Counted from the stretch's first letter, positions 20,173-30,233 are shown. The stretch is DNA of 64,000 bases from Durusdinium trenchii (GCA_963970005.1 CAXAMN010021762.1:665258-729257), one strand, 5' to 3'. Translations and numbers: made by a program. Notes: generated from the sequence alone by a model not told the origin.

Positions 20173-20275
20173 CTCAGATTTGGAGAAACGATGCCAAATG
20201 CCATGCGCCCCCGAAAAGCATGCGACCCTCTGCTAACAAAAACCGAAAAGCCGTGGGAAGTCCGCCCTACCATGA

Positions 20276-20375
20276 CCCAAACACAACCCGTGGGACATAT
20301 TTGCATACATTGGGGTGGTTGGAGTCCAAGGGCCTCGTGTATAGTATATATTCCAGTCCCATCGAGCGTTTGGGT
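20276..20375. mobile_element. Family B MITE, diverged
   Basis: ACCCAAACACAACCCGTGGG to CCAGTCCCATCGAGCGTTTGGG with TTGGGGTGGTTGG in the core. Confidence 0.6.
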
Positions 20376-20463
20376 GATAACAAAGGGCGTCTCTTCACTC
20401 ATCTTTACTCCTATCCACTGTTGGCCTGGTTGGACGATTAGGTCAGACCCTTGGTTTTGGCAC

Positions 20464-20638
20464 CAGTCCAGGTCAGTGGACGCGGACGACGCGACCTGGA
20501 TCGGCGCGACCTGACGCGACCTCTCCTTGGCTTCTCTGAGACTTGGCGCGGAGGACAACAGCTCCTGACCCCATCCGCGGAGGCCACGGCTGTTCCGGTG
20601 CCGTTGGAGGGTTTTCGGTGCCGCCGATGCCACGATGC
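20464..20638 (-). CDS. Candidate exon, unknown protein
   Basis: Preceded by an excellent acceptor (TTTTCTTCTCTGAG), it reads IVASAAPKTLQRHRNSRGLR, WGQELLSSAPSLREAKERSR and QVAPIQVASSASTDLDW to GACTG|GTGCCA. The 342-codon frame 19725-20753 that contains it also runs through a family B element and is not a real single exon. Confidence 0.5.
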
Positions 20639-20875
20639 TCAGAGAAGAAAAGGTATAGATTGGGTCTATTCCCAGGGCCTGAAAGGATGATGATGGTTCA
20701 GTTGCAGCCCACTCTCTAAAGCAGAATGTGTGGTGGGGAAACCAATCCCCCAAGAGGTGACATGCAGGCTATCCGCCCACCACCCACATCAGGCGAGCAC
20801 ATAGTCGGTCGCCTGACCATTCCACCCTCATGGGTCCGCATGAACAAAGCACCTTCTTTTCGGTGCTTGGAGCCT

Positions 20876-20984
20876 ACCTGGTTCTTCAAAGTGACCGAAC
20901 TTGATCACCTGGTTGGTTCGGTCACTTAAGCCTCCTGTTTGGGTCACTTAGGAACCTTCAAAAGGTCACTTTGAAGAAGCTGGT
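20876..20984. mobile_element. Family G MITE
   Basis: ACCTGGTTCTTCAAAGTGACC to GGTCACTTTGAAGAAGCTGG with CCTCCTGTTTGGGTCACTT inside. Confidence 0.8.
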
Positions 20985-21920
20985 AGGGATGTACAGAAAC
21001 GACCATCAAAACATATCAAACCAAGTTGGTTGGACATAATTGAGAGATGTGCTGGTCAAGGGTTGGTGTTGGGAAAAAAAGGTTGGTGCTGGTTGGCTGC
21101 AACACATTTGACTCAAATGATGATATGCTGGTCGACAAGTTTGGTCAATAGGATATGCAAGAACATGAGCTTTGCAGGGTCTATGCGCAAGCTTTTCGTG
21201 CAGTCCCTTCCACGTATCCGTGTCTGGCATATTTGCCGATCAGTTCCGGCGGTTTGGTTTTATTAGGGTCTTTCTGGCGAAAACAAAAAAAGCATGACGG
21301 CCAGTTTGGGAATAGAACAACACCACACACACCTTTAAACGTCAGGTTGCTTTGGAGCCCGCAATCGATGCGGTTTCGAATCGACTCCGCCTTCGTTGAC
21401 ACGGTTGACACGCGACACGCTTTGGAGTGGCCATCGAATCAGGGAACATTTACAATGGGAACCGAAGTCTTCAAAGGGGTCACCTGGCTGGAAGCCCCTA
21501 CACTACCTAGGGATCTCCAGACAGGACACCCCGAAATGAAGGTCCAGGTAATATAACATTAACTGTTAAGTTGCATGTTTGCAACTCTATTCAACTCCAA
21601 GCCGGTGATTTGTTTAAAACTGCTTTTTTAAGCAAAACATTTTGTATATCACATGTTTTATTTTCTCAAGCCGGTGATGTAGAACTCAATTAGATTCGAT
21701 CAACGAACATCAACGACTCCAAGCCGGCGATGCACACGGTCGGTTTGGTCGGTTTGGCCGTGAGGAATGTGCGGTCGGGTGCTCACCTGGTCCATCACCT
21801 GGTCCTTCAAAAGAAAAAGACTCCTTGAGTCACGGGTGAAGGCTGGGGTTCTCCACTGACAATGTGAAGGCTGGTCCCAAAAAGATCAAAAGTTCTCCAC
21901 CTTCCCGGAAAAATCTGTCA
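20985..21920. other. No clear gene
   Basis: The plus strand is open from 21155 to 21556 (HELCRVYAQAFRAVPSTYPC, later VDTVDTRHALEWPSNQG), with moderate codon bias and no clear splice sites, so a plus-strand exon is possible. AAGCCGGTGAT / AAGCCGGCGAT recurs at about 21600, 21670 and 21721, spaced 50-70 bp apart. Confidence 0.35.
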
Positions 21921-22039
21921 CCCTAAGGATCAAGGACCCTCAGTTCGGTGAAGGTTTGCTTCGGGTCCTGTCGGGCCCCCTGCGGAACCTGCAGGGTCCT
22001 CAAAACCCTCCAGTTCGGTGGGTCCAATGATCCTTAGGG
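21921..22039. mobile_element. Family D MITE
   Basis: CCCTAAGGATCAAGGACCC to GGTCCAATGATCCTTAGGG, with TGCGGAACCTGCAGGG and CCCTCCAGTTCGG arms. Confidence 0.8.
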
Positions 22040-22641
22040 GTGGAAAGCAAACTCCATGTGTTTCAGCTTGCTTTTCAGGGTGTTTCTCCATGTGGGAACC
22101 GGACCCTTGGGGGGAACGGTCATGGTTGACGACGATGCGAGCGGATGTCGACTGGAAGCTCGAGACTTGCTGGTGAGTGGCACGTCGGGTAGCACGTGTA
22201 CCTAATACAACAACAATCATTCCCCAAAAAATGACCTTGGGGCATGATTGTTAGAAAGTAAATCGTTCTTCTTAAAACGAAAAACAACACTGCATTTCGC
22301 GATGTCTGACATTAGTCTTTTTTTGACTTGGCCTTTAGGTGATATTGTGTTTTTGGTACTTACCTGGGATTGTATGGGGCCCCACAAACGTTTGCAAGTC
22401 ACCCTTTTCTTCTGCTCAATAGTTTAACAGTTTAACATCATCTACATCCATTCGTGCGTCGAAACTCTGCTTGTTCCAGGAATGCCACTTGAAACGAAGC
22501 TCGACACCCCCCTGGCCCAACTGGAAAGTAGAGGCACAACAAGCGATGCTCTGTCATGATCAAAAGTTATGAATGATGTTGCGCCGTTTGGGTCTGCCAC
22601 TCCACAAGCAAATAGAAACACAAATTGATTTGAGATTTAAA

Positions 22642-22868
22642 TCCATTGCTACTAGGTTGGAGGCCATCGCTATTAGGTTGGAGGCCATTGCTACCAGTAT
22701 GAGGTTGGAGGCCATCGCTACTAGGTTGGAGGCCATTGCTACCAGTATGAGGTTGGAGGCCATCGCTATGAGGTTGGAGGCCTCGCTATTACGAGGCCAT
22801 CGCTATCAGGTTGGAGGCCATTGCTGTTTGGTTAGAGGCCATCGCTATTAGGTTGGAGGCCATTGCTT
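22642..22868. repeat. Family K 21-bp tandem array, largest copy
   Basis: About ten units of AGGTTGGAGGCCATCGCTATT with small variants (GCTACCAGTATG insertions). Because 21 is a multiple of three, all frames stay open: one gives RLEAIAT-type heptads, the opposite strand MASNLVA-type heptads. I treat it as a minisatellite, not a gene. Confidence 0.85.
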
Positions 22869-23041
22869 ATCAGGGTGGGTTTTAATGGATCTTAGTTCCG
22901 CCACCTGCACCAAGTAGTTGGCTGGACCACTTCGAGTATAGCTTCCTGACGCTTTCCATTCAGCTTGCCTGTGGTTGCTGCTAACCAACATTTGAACCCC
23001 CGCAGTGTTGTGCCGCAGCCAAAGGAAATTCAACCTCGAAC

Positions 23042-23285
23042 TTGCAGCTGTTCCTCAACCTTTGCGCGAAAAACAAACTGCGGAGTCACTGTGATACCAA
23101 AGCAAAGCAATGGATTGTGGCCTCTCCACACCCAAAAAAAACGAGAAAGCAAACGAGACCACGGCGGGACCGCGCTGTGGAAGTCCATGTCGTACGAGAC
23201 TCTCCTTGAACTGCTGGGGGCTCGGCGGGCGGAGGCTCTTGAGGCTCCAGGCCTGTACAATCGAAGCTCCCGCAGCGATCGTTCC
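23042..23285 (-). CDS. Probable exon, unknown protein
   Basis: Opens right at a family A element (CTTAG acceptor) and reads RSLRELRLYRPGASRASARR, then RVSYDMDFHSAVPPWSRLLS, FFWVWRGHNPLLCFGITVTP and FVFRAKVEEQLQ, ending at GTTCGAG. Over 80 codons with clear bias and a hydrophobic middle. No family recognised. The exon/element abutment matters for the introner findings. Confidence 0.55.
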
Positions 23286-23404
23286 CTAAGGCTCCAGTCG
23301 TACCGAACCTCAGAAGGTACGACTGGACCCGACAACGGCACCTACATGTCGCGGTGTCGAACAGATCACCGTACCTGAGGTTAGGTACGACAGGATCCCT
23401 AGGG
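23284..23404. mobile_element. Family A MITE next to an exon
   Basis: CCCTAAGGCTCCAGTCGTACC to GGTACGACAGGATCCCTAGGG with CACCTACATGTCGCGGTGTCG inside. Confidence 0.8.
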
Positions 23405-23627
23405 GTTGTCATTAAGACCGGACAGACGATTTCGGATTTCAATCATCTGTTCGTCATCTGAGGGGGTGTCTCCAACGACCACGACTCAACGAAGTATGTC
23501 CACACCCGAAGGCTCCGTTCACAGACCCCGAAGCCTCCCGCAACCCTTCACAGAAGCCTTCAGAGGATGGGGTGGAGGGGTTCCCCTCCACCCCTGACAC
23601 GAGGAGTGGTCGGACCCCAAGAATTCT

Positions 23628-23753
23628 TTTCCAGATTTGGATGCCAAAACAAGCCTCCTTCAGGATGAAAGAGCCGTGAAAGTGGGATGTCTGCCACATC
23701 TCTGCGACGGTGCATTGGGTTTTGCGCCCCAAATGGCCAATCGAATTGTCCTC
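23628..23753 (-). CDS. Probable exon, unknown protein
   Basis: Starts after ACCTTCTGAG, which is the end of a family A element, and reads EDNSIGHLGRKTQCTVAEMW then QTSHFHGSFILKEACFGIQI. The exact donor is not clear. Varied composition and G/C third positions support coding on the minus strand. Confidence 0.5.
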
Positions 23754-23824
23754 CTCAGAAGGTATTCGCACCCTCTAAACCCTCTCCAAACACCTTCTAA
23801 GAAGGTACTTGGAGCCCTATAGGG
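23754..23824. mobile_element. Family A MITE, short form
   Basis: CTCAGAAGGTATTCGCACCC to AGAAGGTACTTGGAGCCCTATAGGG around CCCTCTCCAAACACC. Confidence 0.65.
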
Positions 23825-24034
23825 ATATAATTATCTTCTTTCCCACCGCATCAATGGAAGTAATCCTAATATTCCCAAGGATCCCAGCATCGGACACTTC
23901 CCTGCCTCAGCCATGGCCTACATGGCCTACATGGCGCGCAAAAGGAAGTCCGAACGCCCAGCGGCAAGCGAAGTGCTTTTGGGGAAGAACGGCCAGCGGA
24001 AGAATGGCCAGCGGAGTTCTGCAGCAATCTACCC

Positions 24035-24166
24035 CCCATAGGGTCCAGCTACCTCCGTTGCTCGGATGGTCGAACGGAGGTGAGTACGTACGTACGAAAC
24101 CAAAGAATGGTCGTTGCCGGGGGGTCTGGCAGGACATCCGGCAGGACATATCCTGGACCCTTAGGG
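24035..24166. mobile_element. Family E MITE
   Basis: CCCATAGGGTCCAGCTACC to ATATCCTGGACCCTTAGGG with GTACGTACGTACG in the centre and GGACATCCGGCAGGACAT on the right arm. Confidence 0.75.
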
Positions 24167-24306
24167 CTCTGATTCCATTTTTTTTCGAGTCTCGGAAGTC
24201 GATGATTCGACCAATTCGAGAAAAAAACCTTTCCTTTTGGTCTGCGTCTGCTTGAGAATTGCTGCCTATAGAATGACCATGAAATGCAACATGCCGCAGT
24301 CGGCTG

Positions 24307-24404
24307 TTCCGGTACAACTGGACCCGACAAGAGTGTCACCTACTCACATGTCTCAGTGTCGAACACATCCAGCCGTACCTGGGAAGGTACAACTGGATCC
24401 CTAG
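24307..24404. mobile_element. Family A MITE
   Basis: TTCCGGTACAACTGGACCCG to GGTACAACTGGATCCCTAG with GTGTCGAACACATCC inside. The left end is truncated. Confidence 0.65.
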
Positions 24405-24549
24405 CACATCTATGTGGCCAAAGAGTTCAGTCCGGATTGTTTGGAAACTGGACGGGCCAACATTCTAAGCTTCAATCATAGCTTAGCATGTCATACAATG
24501 TGACGAGGAAAGCTGCTGGATTTTCTCGAACAGCGTGTGTTTGCAGTGC

Positions 24550-24960
24550 TCAAAGACTCCTGCGTGCCCATGCTTCATGGTTTCTCTTCAAGGCTTGCTT
24601 GAATGGCTCTTCTGATCTCTGATGTATCGCATTTTCTGCGGAGCATAAGCAGAACTGCCGAAAGCTGAAACGGACATGGTCCAGAAACCACCTGGCCAGC
24701 CAGAACTTGAAGCCGATGGGGCCGCGTGTGGAAAACAGCCAGTCCACTGATTCTCAAATGCACAAGACATTATTGTAAACCACATGGCAAACATCACAGG
24801 CTTCAAGAATAATATAGCAAGTACTTATTAGCAAGTACATGACTAAAGAATCGTAGATAATTTGCAAGGTCCAAAACTCCCCCAGCATAATGGGTCCATC
24901 GGTATTCCCAACTTGTCCAGCCTCCCATTCGTCCGCGGTCCGCGGGTCATTAACAGCTCG
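24550..24960 (-). CDS. Two candidate exons, unknown protein
   Basis: Within 24850-24960 the minus strand reads RAVNDPRTADEWEAGQVGN then TDGPIMLGEFWTLQIIYDSL. Within 24550-24750 it reads WLFSTRGPIGFKFWLARWFL, then FRQFCLCSAENAIHQRSEEP and FKQALKRNHEAWARRSL to a stop at 24550. Both have good composition; the join between them was not resolved. Aromatic-rich segments suggest a folded domain, unidentified. Confidence 0.45.
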
Positions 24961-25078
24961 ACAGCGGTAGAATCACACTGAAGCACGCGTTCTGCTGAAC
25001 TCACGTGTGCTGAACATAGGAGTCGAGTGAAGTACATGTTCCTACCTTGGAACATCGCACTTTGATGTGTCGTACAAT

Positions 25079-25203
25079 CCCAGACACGACGTCCGTCTGG
25101 GACTGCCAGTCAGGACTGCCGAGTTTCACGGCCAGGGGTGGTGGTGCCAGGGGGTCTTTCTGGGGCGGCAGTCCGGACTGGCAGTCCCAGACTTGTCGTG
25201 GGT
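25079..25203. mobile_element. Family B MITE
   Basis: CCCAGACACGACGTCCGTCTGG to CAGTCCCAGACTTGTCGTGGG. The inner arms GACTGCCAGTCAGGACTGCCG and CGGCAGTCCGGACTGGCAGTC form the palindrome. Confidence 0.75.
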
Positions 25204-25216
25204 AAGTAATCCCTTC

Positions 25217-25279
25217 CCCATAGGGTCCAGGTACGGGGGTCAAAGGACATCCGATTCGGATGGTCCTGAACCCTTAGGG
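25217..25279. mobile_element. Family E MITE with a defined empty site
   Basis: CCCATAGGGTCCAGGTACG to GGTCCTGAACCCTTAGGG, flanked by TTC on both sides (25214-25216 and 25280-25282). The related unfilled locus at 3133-3146 has a single TTC in the same context (CTCCCTTCAGATTGGG), so the element and its 3-bp target duplication can be read directly. Confidence 0.85.
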
Positions 25280-25373
25280 TTCAGATTGGGATGATCTTTG
25301 GGCTCCACTTCCCCCCAACGTCCCTCGTCTCATGCACACGCTTCATCGATCGTTGGTCTGTTCCCGGTTTTTT

Positions 25374-25478
25374 TAGGGGATCCAGTCGTACCTTCTCAGG
25401 TTCGGTATGACTGGACCCTCCAAACCTATAGGGGTGTCTCCAATCACCGTACCTGAGAAGGTACGACTGGATCCCTAG
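25374..25478. mobile_element. Family A MITE
   Basis: TAGGGGATCCAGTCGTACC to GGTACGACTGGATCCCTAG; abuts a family B copy without a gap. Confidence 0.8.
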
Positions 25479-25574
25479 CCCAGACACTCCATGTATGGCA
25501 TATTTACCGATCAGTTGGGGTGGTTTTAGGGGTCAATGGGGCGGCATATATGGCAGTCCCATGGAGTGTCTGGG
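25479..25574. mobile_element. Family B MITE
   Basis: CCCAGACACTCCATGTATGG to GGCAGTCCCATGGAGTGTCTGGG, with TTGGGGTGGTTTTAGGGGTC core. Confidence 0.85.
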
Positions 25575-25711
25575 TAGGGGTTGGTTCAGGTCATCGCATC
25601 GGAGTCATTCTCCAAAGCCCCAGACCAGACCTCAAGGAAGGACGGAGCGACTCGGTGCGACGAAGAGAATAGGTCGCCAAGCCGGGCTTCAACTCCCAGA
25701 CCACTTCCACT

Positions 25712-25820
25712 CACCAGGGGCCCCACATGGCCCATCAAACACCTGGTTTTCCCTAGCAAAAAACATGGTTTTTGTATGTCAAAACATTTGTTTTTTCATG
25801 GTTTTGAGGGCTCCTGGTAG
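25712..25820. mobile_element. Family I element
   Basis: CACCAGGGGCCCCACATGGCC to GAGGGCTCCTGGTAG with long A/T-rich arms (CATGGTTTTTGTATG, CATTTGTTTTTTCATGG). Nearly identical to 30128-30233. Confidence 0.75.
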
Positions 25821-28530
25821 CATGGAAGTGGAGTGAGTTCACCCCCCTGTTTGTGGGAAAGTAGTCTTCGTTTCAGGGACCATGCGTTCTCCACCATGTG
25901 ATGTGTTCAGAGTGTAACCCCAAGGGGTCAGGTACTTGAACCACTCTCCTGCTGTCGAAGCCATGCCACTGCAGGAGCCTGCCGGGACCTGACTTCAAGC
26001 GTCGATGCCCTGGAGTCTCTTGTTACTACCTGGAGTCGACCCGGAACTCGTACCTCGGAGTCAATGGGGCCCCAGTCGTACCTGTTTTTTTGTTCGGGTC
26101 ATGTCCCATTTTCTAAATACTTTGGAGGGTCCAGTCCAGGTAGTTACTATAGTAGCGTCCTTGCTACTCGAAACGTATAGCTTCTTGCTACTAGTAGCGA
26201 TGCCAGGAGCCCCATTCGTAGCGTCCTTGTTCCTACCTTCGAAAATGGGACATGACCCCAGAAAAGCACGCAATTACGGAGTACGGTCCACTTTTGACTC
26301 CAGGTCCACTTTTGGAATGCGCTCCGGCAGTGGCGGAACTTTGTACAACGGCATCGCTCCACCGTAGCACTCCCTTAAGTCGGTCGATGCCAGGGCTGCC
26401 GCACTGCCAGGACCCCACCGCTGATGGGCGGTGCGAGTGCTGCCGCACTGCCGCGCTGCCGCGGTCAGTCGTGTTCTTCGAGTCTGCGATGCCAGTCTTG
26501 ATCACGTTCAAGAGCAGCAGCATCGTCCTGACCCAGGTGAAGAACCAGGCAAACCACGACTTGAGTAAGGAACCCAGGGCTTTCTTTGGCTTTCTTTGGC
26601 TTCGAGTCTATGGTTTGAGTCGTACGCCTAGAACCACTGGGATCTCCCAGCGAGCTCTCGAGGGTTGCCACACATCTTCACTCCATGGGACCGCCTTCTC
26701 TCCGAGAAGGCGGCGCCCCTCCGCCCTGGAGTCGACCTGGAGTCGACCTGAAACAGAGTCCCGCCCCAAGTCGTAGCTGTGTTTGGTTCGGGTCATGTCC
26801 CCTTTTTTAAGGGAACTTTCGAGGGTCCACGTATCGGTATGACTTTATGTTACAGTAACCTATTCCAGACATGGAGTGTCTGGGTGAGCACACCCTCATC
26901 ACCCTCACTGGACCCTCCCTCATCAAGCACAGCTACTAACGAACGAAGAAGAACCATGGGCAAAACAATACACGTGAGGCAGTATCATCATGAACGATCA
27001 TGTGTATCTGTGAGGCGACGATCTGTTTCTTCCATGCGTGCGACGAACTGCGCCTGGTTTCACAGGACAGATCTGACTCGTTGGGAACGTTAACAGGTGG
27101 AAGAAAGATGCAGGTCTACATTTGCCAGAGATCTGCCAGAGTCAAACCTCCGCCATGGCAGTCATGGTCAAACTCATGCAGCAGGACCAGTCGATCCCTT
27201 TGATGTCTGGTTGAGGTGACAGGACTCAATGAGGAGTGTGTTGCCGAGATCTACACTCCCTGCATACGTGGATGATCGTGGATGACATGGCCCCAAGAAG
27301 AACCAATAACAGGTGGTGAATTCCATTTCCATGATTCCAAGGAGTGTGTCAAATATATGTCTGTGACATCCAAAGTTGATATATGTTAACATAAACATGT
27401 CATACTACATGTCCATGTCATTCATATTATGCAGAAAAAAACCATTTCAAAGACCTGCATGTTGGCACAGGACATGCATAGGACAGGAGATGCACAGGAC
27501 ACATGCACGTCCCTCTGGGCGCAGCGCGGCGCGTGGCCGCGCGGCGGGCGCATTTGTTCGATACCCCAATGAGTGAGCGCCAAACAGAAAGAAGGCCAAT
27601 AAGTTTTTATTGAACATAGAAACCTCACACCTTGAAGTTAAACATAAATATAATCTTCAAATTCCAGTTTTTGCGAGCGGGTGGCCTTCGGGTCGCAATC
27701 GGTCCTCTGCCAGCATCCCTGGGAGCCGGTTCTCCTCTTCCTTCTTGGCCATGAGCCTTGTACGCTTGGTACGCTTGGTGCAAAATTGAATTCCCAGGGG
27801 CGATAATGGGGAGAACATGGTGAGAACATAGGGAAACACGGCCAGATTTCATCCACAGGAGTTCTGGAACCTGAATGAGGATCTTGGTGGGCCAAGAGTT
27901 CTGTTGTTTTTGTTACCCTCAAAAGCCCGGTGAATTGGACGTCCTTTTCTTCAAGGTTTCGTACTGCAGGTCACCTGCGTGAATTGGAGCGGTTTCTGGC
28001 CACAGCTGCTTGCTCCGCAAGCCCAAATGCTCCGTTCATATACACTCTGAGACCCCGTTCACCCCTCCATACCTGGATCTTCATGAATTTCCGCCCAACT
28101 TCGGCAGAACAACTGGTCCGTTTTCACAAAAGAACGCCTATTCGAAGAGGTTCTATATAGACCAGGAACATCTGGGTGGTTTCATGGCACTAAATCACCG
28201 ACCGAGAAGATCGCACTCCGAGTGGCGATCTAAGTGCTCACAAACGCTCCTGGGTAGTATGCGGCCTACACCTGGAGTCTCAGTTGACCTCGGAAAATGG
28301 ATACCTGATTCTTGTTCGGGTCTGGCACTTGAATTCGGGTCCAGGATGGTCCAGGTACTAGAGTTTGGGAGTTTTGGGGTGGTCCCTAAACCCATTTGAG
28401 ACAGAGTACACTGCCATAGCCCTCTCAATTTCGGGTCATAGCACTATAGGAGACCAATGGGAACGACCTACCTCGACACCAGGTCTCTTTCGCGAAGCAT
28501 TTCGAATATGATCGTCGTGTGAAATAGCTG
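25821..28530. other. Repeat remnants, no clear gene
   Basis: Holds family N-like fragments (GGGTCATGTCCCATTTTC near 26095; AAAATGGGACATGACCCC near 26240), family L remnants (CTTGCTACTAGTAGCGATGCC near 26190) and a minus-strand open segment 26285-26515 (KTGIADSKNTTDRGSAAVRQ) that may be an exon. A short minus segment at 28205-28278 follows GAGACTCCAG, the acceptor end of an introner. Confidence 0.35.
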
Positions 28531-28650
28531 GGTCATGTAGCGATAGCCTGCCCCTAGAAGCAATGGCCTTCAACCTACTAGCAGTTACAGTACTAGCGAT
28601 GGCCTCCTCCTAAGAGAGATGGCCTCCAACCTAATAGCGATGGCTCTGCC
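28531..28650. repeat. Family K repeat, diverged
   Basis: TAGCGATGGCCTCCAACCTAA-type units, four or five in the reverse sense with degraded spacing. Confidence 0.65.
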
Positions 28651-28665
28651 TAGACCCACTGCTCA

Positions 28666-28826
28666 CCTTTCTGTTTGGAAGCGCTTCGAATCCAAGCTGC
28701 TGTACCATGTACTCGCTGAAGTCTGGTGAGACCTGAAGTCTGCTGTACTCGCACCATTCAGTGAAGGTCTTGGGGCCGTGAACATCCAAGCGCCAAGCCG
28801 CAAAAAAAGAGAGGTACCAGAAATCC
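28666..28826 (-). CDS. Probable exon, unknown protein
   Basis: Reads DVTDFWYLSFFAAWRLDVHG, then KTFTEWCEYSRLQVSPDFSE and YMVQQLGFEALPNRK, ending at the consensus donor AAG|GTGAGC. A family A element lies directly upstream on this strand, so that element appears to sit in the preceding intron. The aromatic-rich sequence looks like a folded domain; I do not recognise it. Confidence 0.6.
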
Positions 28827-28833
28827 GTGACAT

Positions 28834-28920
28834 CCCTTCTCAGAAGGTACTTGGACCCTCCAAACCTACATAGCGGTGTCTCCAATCACCTGCTGAGAAG
28901 GTACGACAGGATCCCTAGGG
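28834..28920. mobile_element. Family A MITE, short form
   Basis: CCCTTCTCAGAAGGTACTTGG to GGTACGACAGGATCCCTAGGG. Lies between a minus-strand exon (28666-28826) and a plus-strand gene (from about 28934). Confidence 0.75.
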
Positions 28921-28933
28921 TTTTGGTACCAGA

Positions 28934-29722
28934 TTCCTCTAGACCCAGACATGTCGAAGACTGCCGTGTTCTACGGGAGTTGAAACCATGGGCCGTGCCG
29001 AACACTCGGCCGAGAGAACACTCGGCCGCGGGCGTCCGTCGCACAACCATTCGGACCGAAAGCGGGAGACGAGACAAACGAGGAAGAAGCGGGACCGAAA
29101 AGCAGTGGATGAGAGAACCTGTAAGTCTCAAAGGACCTGAGAAAATAGGACATGACCCCAACTATACTCAGTTTCTAGGATACTTTGAGACTCCAGGTTG
29201 AGTCGTTTTGGCTTGCATGGAACTTCCTGCCCGCACTGCAGGCATTTGACACCGAGCCTCACACCTCATATTTTCGGGCAAAGTATCTCTTCCTCAAGGC
29301 CAGCGCCTGCACCATCGGTGGGCAACAGCAATCCATTTGGCAGGTGCGAAAGGCCGACCACCAGCCGGTAGATTCTACTTTTTTGCTTGGATGAATGACA
29401 AGTGGCAGAAGTGTGGGCAACTGCTTATATACGCTCTCTATCAGTATTGACATGGTGAAGACCACACACAAACATTCAAGCAACACACACACACAAGGAC
29501 CCTCCAACTGGCTGTTTGGAGACCCTCACCAGGTGGTTTGTGAAGGCTACCTGTTGGAGGGTGGCATATGGACAGCATTGCACTGAACATCTTCAGAAAC
29601 CAAGCAGGATCGCCTGCAGCATCAGCAGGTCTGCGATCAAAGGGGCGACCGTCAGCAACGTCCCGGCTGTGGAGGCCTCGCCGCGCCGGCCACAGGGTAT
29701 CCCTTTGCCCCTGGCGGGGTAG
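28934..29722 (+). CDS. Three-exon plus-strand gene fragment
   Basis: Exon 1 (about 28934-29120) is basic (EDCRVLRELKPWAVPNTRPR, later RRDKRGRSGTEKQWMREP) and ends CCT|GTAAGT. Exon 2 (29197-29343) is 49 codons, VESFWLAWNFLPALQAFDTE to CTIGGQQQSIWQ, ending CAG|GTGCGA. Exon 3 starts at 29597 after CATCTTCAG and reads KPSRIACSISRSAIKGATVS to a stop at 29720-29722. All junctions are phase 0 and the frame is open throughout, which is strong support. The first intron is exactly one family N element. Product unknown; the 5' end was not found. Confidence 0.6.
29121..29196 (+). mobile_element. 76-bp introner (family N), exact intron
   Basis: Starts GTAAGTCTCAAAGG and ends ACTTTGAGACTCCAG. The ten bases AGTCTCAAAG (29124-29133) and CTTTGAGACT (29183-29192) are a perfect terminal inverted repeat. 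The element therefore carries both splice sites, and its removal keeps the reading frame. Confidence 0.75.
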
Positions 29723-30127
29723 ACTGGTCGATGTGTCCGACCATTACGGGTTGGAATGGCAGGGTCTGGTCTCCCATGTCCTGAGCTACACACCCACATA
29801 CACCCACATCATGTCCACCTCTTGACTTGAGTGGTTTACGGCGTGGTTTGCATGGCTGCATGGCATTGGTTTCAATCGACGTCTGTCGTATTCGCATGTC
29901 AAAACACGCTTGGCTTCATAAGGAACCGGTTGGACAAGTGATATCACAAATACTGTACCTGAACACACAACTACTTTGCATCTCCAATGGTCAACCCTGG
30001 CTGTGAGCCCCTATTTCAGCAGGATCCTTTCCTGATGTGAGCCTGGTCTCAGACGCTACCCTGGACCCGAACCTATGAAGGGGTCAGACCGGAATGCTTT
30101 GGAGGGGTCTGGGGTCGAACCATTCCC

Positions 30128-30233
30128 TACCAGGGGCCCCACATGGCCCATCAAAAACCTGGTTTTCCCTAGCAAAAACATAGTTTTTGTATGTGAAAAC
30201 CTTTGTTTTTCATGGTTTCGAGGGCTCCTGGTA
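30128..30233. mobile_element. Family I element, second copy
   Basis: ACCAGGGGCCCCACATGGCCC to CGAGGGCTCCTGGTAGG; differs from 25712-25820 at only a few positions. Confidence 0.75.

Noticed and set aside
19725-20753. A 342-codon minus-strand open frame
   Set aside because: It runs through a family B element (20276-20375) and through separate exon-like parts in other frames. Only the pieces at 20003-20172 and 20464-20638 are kept.
22573-22851. Coiled-coil-like RLEAIAT heptad protein
   Set aside because: It is the translation of the 21-bp family K minisatellite, which is open in several frames and found at many other places.
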